Of a stretch of 64,000 nucleotides of DNA, positions 26,761 through 39,185 are shown piece by piece (the stretch's first letter is position 1; each line of letters opens with the position of its first letter). The DNA is from Hirudo medicinalis (Eukaryota; Annelida; Clitellata; Hirudinida; Hirudinidae), in NCBI GenBank assembly GCA_011800805.1, contig MPNW01000012.1, forward strand, positions 313,160 through 377,159. The letters run 5' to 3'. A model generated the notes under the pieces. That model made no database searches and had not been told where the DNA came from. It saw nothing but the letters and a program-made list of their open reading frames with translations. The translations under genes and the position numbers were made by a program.

Positions 26761-26816
26761 ATGGCCTCAACCTTTTTCTGGGTGAATGCCCCCCTGATTT
26801 CATATTACGAAAGGGT

Positions 26817-26890
26817 GTTCAACCTTTTTGACCGGTGGACCCAAGCGTACAAATTTTGGACTAGTCGTGGGCCGGATTAACAATTTCACA
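26817..26890. repeat. Possible hAT-type terminal fragment
   Basis: The text GGGTGTTCAACCTTTTTGAC followed by GTGGGCCGGATTAAC resembles the GGGTNNNCAACC-to-GGGCCGG pattern at ends of hAT-derived non-autonomous elements, also seen at 63335. No partner end was found. Confidence 0.4.
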
Positions 26891-27281
26891 ACAAAAAAAA
26901 AAACAATAAAACACAAAATACCTCTTAATGCTAAATTTAAGCTAGAAGAGACAGTCTTATAAGTTTATGCTTATGATCAGTTTAATGTGACATCTGACAC
27001 TGCTTTTGTTTGCACAAGTACTTTGTGTCTGCTCCAACAGTAGAATTCGCAATGTGCAATGATGCTGCCAAATGTTGTGTCTGAAAGACACAATAAATTA
27101 ATTCATTGAAGTTTTACATTTATATAACTCCCGAAAACTAAGGAGGCTACATGTACTTGCACTTTTTTTTAAAAACATTATTGTAAGGGACCAAAGATAT
27201 TTATATACATCTATTTTCTCTCCTGAGAATTTTTTAGACGATGAATTTTTCAAGCCCTTTCCCCCCAATCCTGAATTTTCA

Positions 27282-27620
27282 GTGATCCACCCAGACCATC
27301 AAGAATGTCTTGAAGAAGGCTGAAGAAGCAAGGACAGACCAACATCTTGCTCTGTTAAGCCTGAGAAATATGCCAATTTCGGAGATCGATGTCACCAGCG
27401 CAGCTTCTTTTCATTCGCAGATTGAGTGACGCTCTTCCTGTGTTAAGCAATAAGTTATTGCCACATGTTAGGGATGCGAAGGAACAACTAATTCAACGCC
27501 AGCAGAGGACAACAGAGGTGCACGACCAATTTCACTCGACTCAGCATCGATCCCTCACTCTAGGCACCTATAAGGTATCGAATGGGCAATGGATGGAGGA
27601 TAAATCTGAATGGAGCGGTT
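27282..27620 (+). mobile_element. Broken Gypsy-type LTR retrotransposon integrase fragment
   Basis: Translation gives the conserved C-terminal integrase order: KNVLKKAEEARTDQHLALL, SLRNMPISEI, then, after a one-base frameshift, MSPAQLLFIRRLSDALP. This matches the ALLDYRNTP and SPAQLLMGRRLR block of metazoan Ty3/Gypsy pol genes. It is frameshifted, has no flanking LTRs in view, and is a relic. It lies upstream of PTPN23. Confidence 0.75.
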
Positions 27621-28107
27621 AAATCTGTTTTAGGTTTTTAGGTACACGAAAACAAATTTGTATTTAATATTTAGTGAAGATTTCAGATGGCCGTGAGTTT
27701 GTAAGAAAACGATTCCTGTTCCCAACAAAAAAAACAACATCGGCATCACCAGTGGTGTTGGACCAGTCAGACTGAAAATAAAGGCATTGAAGAACTGACA
27801 TTTAGGCGCCGAAAGTTGATCATTTTCGGCGTAGTTTCAGTTGTGGCCGAAAGTGATTTAATTCCCTGGTCTTCCTCATAAATTCAACGCGTTTATCATT
27901 ATTATCAAACATAAACATCTAAAATTATTAATCCCACGTCCATGAAGATCTTGAAAATAATGGTATTAATAAATTGCGCATTTTAACCTTATATTAGCCC
28001 AAAGTTGACAACACTGGGTGATTAACATTGCCAATTGATGACATCACGTGATAAAACAAACGTTCGGAGTAAGCTGGGAAAGGTCTTGTGCTGGTTTCGT
28101 TGATACC
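27621..28107. promoter_or_regulatory. Upstream region of PTPN23
   Basis: About 490 bases between the Gypsy relic and the PTPN23 start codon. It should contain the promoter and leader, but no specific element is recognised. Confidence 0.35.
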
Positions 28108-31100
28108 ATGGAAGGTGTACCGAGGTTACCGATGATGGGATTTGAACTCAAGTCATTTTCGGAACACGTTGATTTCACTACTCCCTTGAAATCAGTAAGT
28201 TGTTTGGTTCTAGAAGGTGCTAGCAGAATTGGTGGAAACCTAGTATAATGATTATTCATTAAGGGCAGTAAATGTTTTTTTATGTTCGTTGTTGTCGACT
28301 TTGCAGTATATAGCAGAATTTTACTCTGAGAATGCTGAATTGTACAACAAGGAATGCTGTGAACTAGATCAACTGAGAAAAGCAAGTTTTGAAGAGTTGT
28401 CTAAATTTGCTAATATGTTAATTTGCGCATGTGCTATTTCAGATAGCTGTCTCAAGTTCCATTGATTTCATGGGCTGTAGTAATATGAAAAAATATTATT
28501 GCCAGATTGAATTTTTACTCAGTAGATTTCCAATGACTGATGGTGGTTCCATACAGATTCAGTTTACATGGTTATTATTTTAATATATAATATATAAAGG
28601 CAGTGTTGAATAAAGAATAAAATGCTGAAATAATTTGTGTTTATGCCATATACATTATTTTTCAGGGAGGATACAATGAACCAGCAAATGGTAACATTTT
28701 CAGACATAAAATTTGAGCAGGCAAATATTTTGTACAACATTGGTTGTCTTCATTCAAAACTGGGGAGCATGGACAATAGAATGACTCCTGAGGTTTACAT
28801 CTTAATTAAATGTTCTTGTTGCTTTGAGAAAGAAAACCCAAACATTAACAAAGATCATTGATAATAATTTGTATGAACTTGTTTTTGGTTATTTGAAGGG
28901 AATGAAAATATCATGCACGCATTTTCAATGTTCGGCTTGGATGTTCCAGCATTTGAGAGATACTTTTGAGTCCTTCAAATGTTTAGACTTCAACAGAGAC
29001 TTTCTCTCCTTTATGAGCACAACAATGCTTGTTTGTATATTAATTTCTAGTCATAGTTTTGCTGAGCCATTCATTTCACTTTTTTTCCTTTGTTCCAGGC
29101 ACAGGCTCAGGAGTGCATCCTGGAAAAGTCTATGACAGACAATAGGAAGAGTTCTATAACTGCCAAGGTGTCTGCACAAATAGTGGAGTATTACAAGTTG
29201 GCCTTAAAGTACCTCAACACTTTCATGTCATCAACTTCTGCAAGCTCTAAAAACATCAAGGTTTTTATAATATTGCATGGATAATATTATTTAATCCTTT
29301 ACTATATTTTCTTATCTTCCAGGATTGGAGAAGGAGATTGGATTTGAAGATGGGGTTCTATGAATGCATCACTCTTTACTACATGGCTCTGAATGCTGAG
29401 GAACAGAGCAAATGGGGTGAAAGATTGACTTACATACAGGCTGCAGTGAATCAGTTGGAAGATTTGATGAAGGCCAACAAGTTGGATGATGCTGCAGTTG
29501 ATGAATCATTGAAGTTCATGGTCGATGTTGTTGGTGGAAAGTTGGTGCCACTTGTTATTCTGTGTAATACTGTTGATACTAATTAAATTATGTTTTGATA
29601 ATAGCACTAATAACAAACATCTTCATAATAAAAATAGCATATTATTTATATGCATTAATTCTACTGCATCATTCTGCTAGGTTCAACTCTGCAAAGAAAG
29701 ACAATGACTTTATATATCATGACAAAGTGCCCAATTTAGACTCGTTACCAGAAATAAAGGGTAAACATTGAAATTAAATTAAAAATATTCATTTTGAAAA
29801 GGATTTATTACATAAATAATAATGGATAATTTGTGCATCGCAATGAAGCATTTTCTCCAAAATAGGTGCCTCTCTTGTGAAGGGAATTCCTCTGAACATG
29901 AGTGACCCTGAAGTCGCTGGACAGGACATTTTCAAGAAACTTGTACCCTTTGTGGTACATCAAAAGTCATCTCTTTACAGGTCAAGCATGAGTAAATGAA
30001 TTACTTTCATTATCGAAACATTTAAAATAAAAATCTTACAGTGAGGAAAAAGCCAAATTGTTGAGAAAGGTTGGGACTGATATTGAATTGAAGAATTTAG
30101 AGCTCAAGTGAGACTTGTTTTGGATTGATTTTTTTTATTTTATTTGTTCTGTTTTTTAATTAGCATTTATTTTATGGAAATTTGCACATTTATTGAAAAG
30201 ATTGAGTTAATTTGAAGAAACTTCTTAACACTTCTCGAACTGAATCCCGGTGACAATATCTTGCCCGAATCCACGAAGATTCCCGACAAGCTATTGGAGA
30301 AGTGTGCTTCTATGAGCGTGAGACAAAATGCCATCAAAGACCTCATCAGTGCAATGCAAGGTCAGTTTGCATGTTGCCAAGTCAATTGAATCAATTATTC
30401 TGCCTGTTTGATTTCTTATTTCTTGAAGTTCATAATATTTTTATAATATCATAATATTTCATGCATCAGCTCTCTCATCAAGATCTACAGATGTTGAAGG
30501 AGACCTCGGTTCTACTCTCAAACTCATTGAGATGGTCGAAAAGGGAATGCACGGCATGTCGGTAAGAAATTATTTTAATTTATTCGATGAAAGATGTCAA
30601 CGTGAAATACATATTCTTAATCATTAAAACATTTTTTGGCACCTAGAAGACATCTAGTATTCAAGCAGATGGATTGAAAGAATGTGATGAAATAAAAAAA
30701 GAATGTACAAAATATGGAGACACTTTGAAGTCGACATCTCAGTTGAACGAGGAACTGCATGGAATCATGGAGAAGCACATTTCAAATCTGAAGATACTCT
30801 CAAGTCCTGTTCAGGATCTTTACACTGCCATATCATCCTTGCAATACGTGCCTAGTATGTTTCATTTCTTAAGAAGGTTCAGCGGTCAGGGTTTACATTA
30901 TCCTGTGTGAATAACATCAATATCTACTTCTAATTTGTATATGTGGCTATTATGTTAATGGTTAACATTCATGCAATGCTTGATTTACTCAACATTCATG
31001 GGAGTTTTAAATGAATTCTCAGCTGAAAGTGAATTGGAGATCCTTCAAGACATGAAGAAATTAATTGACAAAGTTGATCACATGACCAAGCAAAGGATTC

Positions 31101-34100
31101 AATTGGAAGATAAACTAAGGGATCAAATACAAAAAGATGACATCACACAAATCCTTGTGGTTGCTTCTACAAACATCAACTATGAGGTACTCAGTAGTCA
31201 TCCATCAATTATTTTGTCAGTTAATCCACTTACATTTAATTATTTGTGTGATTTTGTAAGGAATTGTTCAAAGAACAGTTGGAAAAGCATAGTCAGCAAG
31301 TTGGTCTTATAAATCAGAACCTCACAGCTCAGGTTAACATCCTTCATGCTCTCACTGAAGCTAATGCAAAATATGCTGCAATCAGAAAATCTATGGCAGA
31401 ATCAACTCAAAGGTTTGCCTCATGGGTCAATTCGAGCACCTAACTGAGAATGAATATTCATGAACAATTTCTGATCAAATAAAACTAAATCTATCCAAAC
31501 AGACAGCAGGATTTTATAGATGACATGATAAAGTCCTACGAGGTTTATGAAGAATTATTGTCTAAGACTCAGCAAGGTGTTGATTTGTACAATAAACTGG
31601 GCACTCATGTTTCCAAACTACTTGAAAAAGCCGAAAATTTGCTTAAGAACCATCAAACAAAAGAAGCCACATTAAGAGAAAAAGGTAGATTTTAATTTTC
31701 AGCTTCATTTGGTTGGACATTTAAATGGTTTGTTTGTAACAGCTACTCCACAAATACCTGTTACTTTGGATATCAAGGCTTCAAGCACGTTGAATTCTGC
31801 CACAACGTTTTCACAACTCAGCAAACCTTTGGATGCTTTCGGTGCCACTCCAAAGCTCAAGGATTATTTGCCATTTATGAAGCCAAATACATTTGGACCG
31901 CAATCTGCCAATTCAAACATTTACCAGGAAAGTATCTCGCAAGTGGTGGATTTCCCTCGCATTCCATCATTGCATTCTGCTTCCTTGCCCAGCAGCCACG
32001 CTGCTTCTCCTCTTCGAGTTAACATTCCCCCTCCTCAACCAAAAATCCAATCAGGTGCTTCTTCTCTCACCAATCTTTCTCTCCCCTCTTCCTCTCAACC
32101 TTTAAATTCATTTCATCAACATGTTGCTCCATCAGCAAATCTAGTTGCTCCACATGATCAGATTAGATTTCCATCAGGTGCCCCTGTAGCTTCATTTATT
32201 GGAAATCACCCCATGAGTTCAGGAATCATTCAAAACATAAAAATGGGAACGATTCCTTTCCCAGGTTTTGAAGATCCCAGAAAAGAACAGAATTTTTCTC
32301 AAATCAATCAGCAGCAGGTTGGTCATTTGATCCCTACCAACACGGGCATCAAAATGGTTCAACCAAATGCTTTGGCTGACCAAAGAACTCAGCATAGTGG
32401 TCCGTTGTTCATTCAACCACATCTTCCTCCCAACTTTCAAATGACTTTTCATCAACAATTGCAACCAGATATTCAGAATCATCTTCAGCCAGCAACACTG
32501 CAATCAACAATGACACTCCAACAAATGATGCCTCAAACATCAGACCCTCGATTTCCTCTCCAATCTCTTCAGCTCTTTACACCTCAAGCTCCTACTGTTC
32601 TTGGCAATTCTCAGAGTATGGGTCAAAATTCTATGGCAACACCATTGCCATTGCATGTCCAAAATGTCCAACAACATCAACAAAGATCTCAACAATTCCC
32701 TCATGTTCAACAATCACAAGTAGTCTTTCCACAGCCTCAACTAAACCTTCAATCACAAGAAAGTTTCAACCATCTCCAAAGAAATTTTCAACAAACTCAT
32801 CAAAGATTCCAACAGCCTCAACAAAATTTGCAACAAGTACCACATAGTTTTCAGCAACCAAAGCAAGAAACACTTCAGTCACAACAAAATTTTCAAAATA
32901 CTCCTCTATCATTTCAGTCTTCATTTCAACAAGCTTATAACTTGCAACAGGCAGAAGCAACAAACAATCAGTTTTCTTCCATAAATTCACATTTCCAACC
33001 GACCCAGCGAGATTGTCAGCAATTTGGATCTCCTTACTTCTCGCCATCTGCTACTCCGATGCATTCACTTCATTCAGCCCCAGCACAACCTACTCCTCCA
33101 TTGAGTTCAGCTGCTTTGTCAATGCCTCTCGAGTCAGGAAAGAACAATTTTACAACTCGTCAGGACTCGAGATATTCTAAAGTGCCGACCGATCGGCCGA
33201 AAAAAACATCATTAGATGAAATGTTGTCTAGCGGCAACAACCTAGGTCGAGAGAGCTACGTTTTAATTCCGAAGGTGATCACAGACGAAGATCTTAAACG
33301 GGAACAAAATGAGGAGGCAAAGAAAAATCTGAAACTGAACACCAAAGATCCATATGCAGATCGTGAGATTCTTGCAAAATTTGAGGGAGAAGTTGAGGCA
33401 TTCAGAGCTCATGTTGATGAACTATGCAGGCCTTCAGCAAACAAGATGACTTTGCTTGAAAATGAATGGAAGGTAATGTTAGCATTTGCATTATCAATCT
33501 CAACACCATTATACATAAGTTATACCATCTTGCATGATGAGCAAGTCTCATATTCATCTTATTTTAGTTTTTCATTAAATCTTGTCAAAAGACCATTTGT
33601 TAAATTGATTAAGAATTAACCATAATTTATTATATAGTAAACAATTTCAATTAGAAACTAGTTAATTATTAGTTATTCATGTGATATACCCATGTGAATG
33701 ACCCCATTGATACTTGTAATTAAAAAGGATTTGCAATTGTTGGCTGATTTTCAATCAGAAATTCAAATATTGGTTTGTAATTGTATTCAACCACTTAAGC
33801 TTCAATGTTATTTTATAATTGTTTGTATTTTTATTTATTAATCTATTATTTATTATTAATAAATTATTTGAATAAAATATTTTGAAGGAACTTAATGACG
33901 GTCAAGACAAGTCTACTAAGTCGTTCTCTATGGCAATAGCTCGTTGCTATCCACTTAAGAACAGGCAACATGATGTAATGCCATGTAAGAATGAGGTATT
34001 CTTTGCTTTTTGTTCAAATTTTGCATTGTCTGCCTTTTTCAGTTGATAGTTCGAGGGTGCATCTGATCGGTGCAGCCGATGATTACATCAATGCCAGCCT

Positions 34101-37100
34101 GATCAAGGTTTGTTCATTGTATTTTCTCTTGTCCCAGTTAAAATATTATTCATTTAATCCGAACAGAGTACATCTCTTGCGTGTCCAGACATAATAGCAA
34201 CCCAGGCTCCTTTACCTGTTACATTTTCGGATTTCTGGCAAATGATATACGACCACAATGTAGAAGTCATTGTCATGCTGTGTTCCGAAAGTGAAGCATC
34301 CACCAAGGTTATGGCTGCTTTGGTGCGGCTCCATTAGGAGTTTAAATCCTAGCCGCTTGCAAGAGTTTCTATGACTGTCAAAGCGATTAGCTAAATCCGG
34401 AGGAATTTCTTTTAAACATAATATTTTTATTTTAAATTTATTATATAAATACATTCTTTTAATTATTTGTTATTAAAATAGGGTCAGGTCTACTGGCCAA
34501 CGGACAAAGGTCAAAAAGCAATTGTGTCTGGAAATTTTGCGGTCACTCTGCATTCCGTTCAAATCCGACCCGCATGGACGGAACGCGTCATAACCATCAT
34601 GAATTCAAAGGTTCATTCCTTGCTTCCTTATGTAATTGTAAACAGTTGATTATTGATTTTTTTCTAAATGAATCTTATGAAGTCCCAAGTTTCAAGATCA
34701 GTCATCCACCTCAACTTCCATTCATGGCTCCCAGGGTAGGATATAACAATTTACTTTTATTTAGCCGATATTTTAAGTGCCTACTTATCCACTTTGGATG
34801 CCAGGGAACTATGTCTTTCCAGACCAACACTCAAAAAGCAATCAAATAAATAAAAATATAATAAAAGCAGATTTAAAACAATTAGTTAGCTAATAAAATA
34901 AATTTTGTTTGTGAATAAAAAAGGCCAAGCAGTATGATGATTCTGCTATAACTTGTTACAAGTTACATTCATGGAAAAATGAGTCTAATTGAACATAAAA
35001 GAGCAGCAGTTTGAATGGGGAAGGCATTCCATGGCCAATGACATAAAAGGAGAGGTCATCAAACCTGGCACTATGGGACCTCAGGACCAGGAACATGGGA
35101 TGACATAAGGAGTGAAGGAGGCCTGTCCAGGTATTGACACAGTTTTTAACAAGTTGAGGAGAGATATTTTGGGGCATCACAGGATATGGATCATGCATCT
35201 TCAGCTTCTCTTCAATCTCTCTCCCTATCAATGTCGATGGTTGGCTTTGCACCGCAAAAAAAGGAAAATGGAGGAAGCGCCAACTGATTGACTTCCTTCT
35301 GAGCAATTTTTCCATGACAACAAGTGATATGACTTTGTAGACTAATGAGGAGATTTATATGATATCCTGTAGGGATGAGTATTTTAAGCCAGTGGAAACT
35401 TTTTAATGGTGGTGCGATGTGTTCGGATGTCTCGGATCCGGAGATAAGCCTGGAAGCTGCATTCAATGCTTCCTGGTAATGTTGAAGAGTCTTGTCACTG
35501 ATTATTTATTGATGGGATTAGATGTTTTTAAACTCAGAACTAAACCATGCTAAGAAGTCAATATTTGGGAGACATAGTTGGATAGATGACCGTGAGACCA
35601 CCATGATTCACGAGAAGACCTGGTCTCTGGGTATGCTTAATAAGAAGACATGGGTGGTCAAAAACTGTAAAATCCCTGCCGACACAGTTGAAAGAAAGGA
35701 ATGGGTTCCTTGTCATGCCATGTTTTAGTCAAGGACAATACATCCTATTTTCCTGTCTTTTGTGAAGTCCATGAGCACAAAAAATTTGCTGCTAATGCTC
35801 AATAATATTGTCATCAGATGAAGCCTTGGAACCCACAATCTCATCACTGTAATAACTTGTATAACTTGTTATTTCCTTGACTGCAGGTAATTGACAGGAG
35901 TAACTATGAATGACTTAATAGAAAGTTATAATTCTGATTTTTTTTACAAAATATATTGGCATAGAAATTGCTTACTAGATGCTTATTTCTGAGGAAATTA
36001 CTGCAAACAAGCATAAATATTTAAGTTTATGATCTCACTTAATTAGCAGGAGTAACTTATTATTTTTCAAACAACAGCACCGGGCTTGAATACCATTTGT
36101 GTTGGTGGACTGGTGTCAAAATTGATAACTTCGAATGAAGCTAAGGACATTAGTGCTAATTATATTAGTATACATGCAATCACCCTTCTTGTTATTCTTC
36201 ATTCACTCATTTAGTTATTTTATAGAATGTAAACATTGTTTTTTTTTTCATTATGGCAATAACAATTATTACAATTACAGAGCAGAGCCAGACAACTGTG
36301 ACAGTCTGTTGCAGTTCATTGGCCATGTGCATGGATTGTACCTGCAACAAAGGAGTCTTATGAGACCTATTGTAGTTCATTGCAGGTAACAATCTTGCAA
36401 TTAAACAAGGACATTGCCATCATTATGATGTCAATTTTTGTTTCATTTTTATGGAAGCAATGGCATCGGCCGAACTGGGACCTTTACAGTGATTTATGCT
36501 GGGGTTTTGGAGGTGAACCAAGGATCAGGTATCATTGACATTTGCAAGACAATCAGTCAAATGAGGGTTCAAAGGAAATCCTTTGTTGAGTTTGAGAGGC
36601 AGTTGAAATTCTGCTATACATGCATCCTTCAACATGTTCAAAATGTCCTCAGAAGTTGTTAGTACATTTGCCAGAGAATTAGTTTAGATCTAATTTTAAT
36701 TAAGCTGAATTTTATAGATGGAAAACAGAGTGGAGTGACCCAGACCAATACTGTCATTCCTCAAGGCCACAACTCTAAACTGAATGTCATTAAAAATATG
36801 GATTTCACCTCAGCAGAGGTTTTGTTGGTGCATTTATTAATAAATTCTGGTTCAAGTACTCCCACATAGTCTAATTGTTAATACTTCAGCCTCTCATTGA
36901 TGGCAGAAAGAACTTAGAACACTTTTGTGGGAGCACAGTTCCTAATTATCTAATTATGCATTTGATGTTAATGTGGTCACATATTCACAATGCCACAAAT
37001 AAGTTCATCACTATAATTGTTTAAGGTGGTCACTGTGGATTCTAAGGATGCATCAGCCCCAAATAATCCTCAAAAACCTTTAGTTCATCAAGATGTTGAA

Positions 37101-37367
37101 AGTAATCATCTTGAAGTTCAACTGCCAGAGTCTCCATCTCAGAAGCAGCAACAACCTGCTCCACAATGTAGTGAGCATCAAGTACTCATTTCGTCATGCA
37201 TCACCGACATTCAGAACCCTGAGAAGTTCTCGCTGGATTGCAAGACAACTCGAAACAAGATAACCAAGGCAAACTTCTTCAATCAGACAGGCTTATTTAG
37301 CAACAAGCCCTCAATGTCTCCCGATCCTCTGAATGAACTAGATCCTTTATGGACAATGAAAAAATGA
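28108..37367 (+). CDS. PTPN23: HD-PTP (PTPN23) homologue: Bro1 domain ESCRT adaptor with pseudo-phosphatase domain
   Basis: HD-PTP is an ESCRT-associated endosomal sorting protein. Exons: 28108-28194, 28307-28381, 28443-28570, 28666-28792, 28899-29030, 29099-29260, 29323-29540, 29681-29760, 29866-29980, 30042-30107, 30218-30360, 30470-30561, 30647-30854, 31023-31186, 31261-31412, 31503-31684, 31743-33472, 33888-33984, 34043-34107, 34167-34307, 34482-34610, 34683-34735, 36281-36385, 36458-36654, 36718-36818, 37026-37367; 5091 nt, 1696 aa (human 1636). Bro1 domain about 1-360 ([32 protein letters not shown]), V-shaped coiled coil to about 710, Gln/Pro-rich linker to about 1285 mostly in one exon, PTP domain about 1300-1510, and the family's C-terminal [14 protein letters not shown]. 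The phosphatase loop is [10 protein letters not shown] (Cys1483) and the WPD loop is WLPG. Intron 2 begins with GC. Order and length leave little doubt about identity. Confidence 0.95.
34301..34376 (+). repeat. Second, truncated copy of the tRNA-derived SINE, in PTPN23 intron 20
   Basis: From 34314 it matches the copy at 23017-23100 almost base for base through the B box and the following CGCTTGCAAGAGTTTCTAT. The A box is missing. The similarity may begin in the last bases of the upstream exon (CACCAAG), directly across the splice donor. Confidence 0.65.
34760..35735. repeat. Repeat-rich insert in PTPN23 intron 22
   Basis: The 1.5 kb intron 34736-36280 starts with a dispersed repeat (TTTAGCCGATATTTTAAGTG, also at 8061 and 50978). 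It continues with a segment near 34990-35320 whose layout resembles the repeat at 26325. Open stretches of 68-119 codons here match nothing I know and are not called genes. Confidence 0.45.
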
Positions 37368-39185
37368 AACTCACCTTCAATGGGAGATTTACTTGTCACT
37401 TTATCACCTATGTGAATATTGTTTTTCAACAAATTTGATGGCGCTTGCTTCTAAAATCTACTTTATCTTGTGACAAATGCAGCTCTCTGATTTAGGGTTT
37501 GTCATATCACAGGGCATCATATGATTTTAATTGAAAAACATTAAAGTTGGAAGGATTCAGCTTATCCTCTTGAGCTATTCTTTCAAAATTACCAAAAAAA
37601 TGTACTTTAAAAAAACCCTTCCTTGTTTTTTGAGAGCTAGTATACATTTATTTGTATTTGATTTGTTTTTTCATATGTTTGATAAATTTATTGAACATAA
37701 AAGTATGTCTCATAGGTTCAAAAGTTCTTATCTGTCAAACACTTTGCTGGCTAATTTGTAGCACTAAACACTTTATTTCGTATTATTGCTTCAAAAACCT
37801 AATAGAAATATCAGAGCATTTGATTCAGCGATGTACGCAAATTTTGAGAATTTAAAAGCCTGAGATAATGGAGTTAATACTTTGTTCTAGTTGTTGTTTA
37901 TCGTATAAGTGAATTACCATTTTATCGTCTAAAGGGGCTCTCGCGCAGGAGCACTCAGAGCTTTGAGGAGGCCTGGGTCATTTAAAAAATTAGGAGGCCC
38001 CTCTGCCTATTTGGTATGGAACCAAGTCAAGTCAATTTTTGTAATGGAAGAGCGAAAAGTCATGATTCAATATTTTAGAACCCGGGCCCCCCAAAATTGC
38101 CGGTTAATTTAAAGTTATTTCTGTTTTCTAGGCCCCCTTTGGAGCAGAAGCCCGGGCCAAACGGTCCGCCTGGCCCCGTCTGACAGGTGCTACACTCACG
38201 AATGAAATGCGGAGAATAAATTGTATATTGTATGCCTTAATTTGAAGAAGTGCGACATCATTCAATGGCAAGAGGCTGGAAATGGCACTAAATTCTAAGA
38301 ATGTCGACGTAGCAGTAGCCTGGCCTTTTTAAAAGTGGTCGAGGTAGAGGGGCACATTTTTTGTATATGTACATAAATATTACAACAATAAATATAATAA
38401 ATATTGATATCTGAAGCATTCCTAATCTTTCTGGAGTCCTATTATGATCAATAAATTATTTATGATTTTTACGGATTTAGAAAAATATCAAGGGGCAAAC
38501 TGACAGGATAGGGGAGAATTTGCCACCCCATCCCCGTGGCTACGATTATAGTCGACAAAGCTTGCTTAGCTTTGTCATGGAACCGAATAGATGCATCAAA
38601 TGAAAAGAAAAGCCAACCCAATTTAGTCGAAAGCATTAATCCCAAGTTAAGCCTAAGATCGAGTTCATATTCTCTTGTTAGAAGAGGATGGATAAAACGC
38701 AAACATAATTCCGAAATGATGCTACAATTTTGTAAAAATTTAACGTCCACTAAGTGAGACTTTGTAATAAACTTCCCAAAATGTAAATTAATCATTTGTA
38801 AATCGAACAAATATCTTGTACGAGAACGACTTTCTGCATATTTTAAATACATTTTCAAATGTACCATGAGTACCTCGGTAAAATATAAACATGTAACCTT
38901 CAGCTGTCTTTACCATTATTTTTGTGAAGCTAAAGCTAATTAAAGATAGAACGAGTATCTTTTTTCGAGTAATGTTTTAAATTTCAGAAATCATTTAAAA
39001 AAATTATTGTGTCTACTTTTAGAAAAATGACAATTAATTACTTCAGATTTCCACTATTACAGCATGTGCATTTAGTAATCAACCAAAATTGAATTTTATA
39101 CCACGTTTCCTAGCAACGAGCACTAAAGTTTGGATGTAAATAGAAATCATTTAGGAAGCGCAACAGTAATATATGTAGCTTAGGG
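37368..39185. other. Intergenic region between PTPN23 and MAPK15
   Basis: It includes the PTPN23 3' UTR and the MAPK15 upstream region. A GC-rich patch at about 37935-38185 (repeated GGCCC and CCCGGGCC words) stands out from the AT-rich background and is probably part of a repeat. A 132-codon minus-strand open stretch at 38469-38867 has no recognisable similarity. Confidence 0.45.

Noticed and set aside
34956..35466. Overlapping minus-strand open stretches inside PTPN23 intron 22 as a nested gene
   Set aside because: They overlap each other in different frames, lack splice support and sit in interspersed repeat.
38469..38867. 132-codon minus-strand open stretch as a gene
   Set aside because: No recognisable similarity, no splice partners and it lies in a repeat-rich intergenic region.
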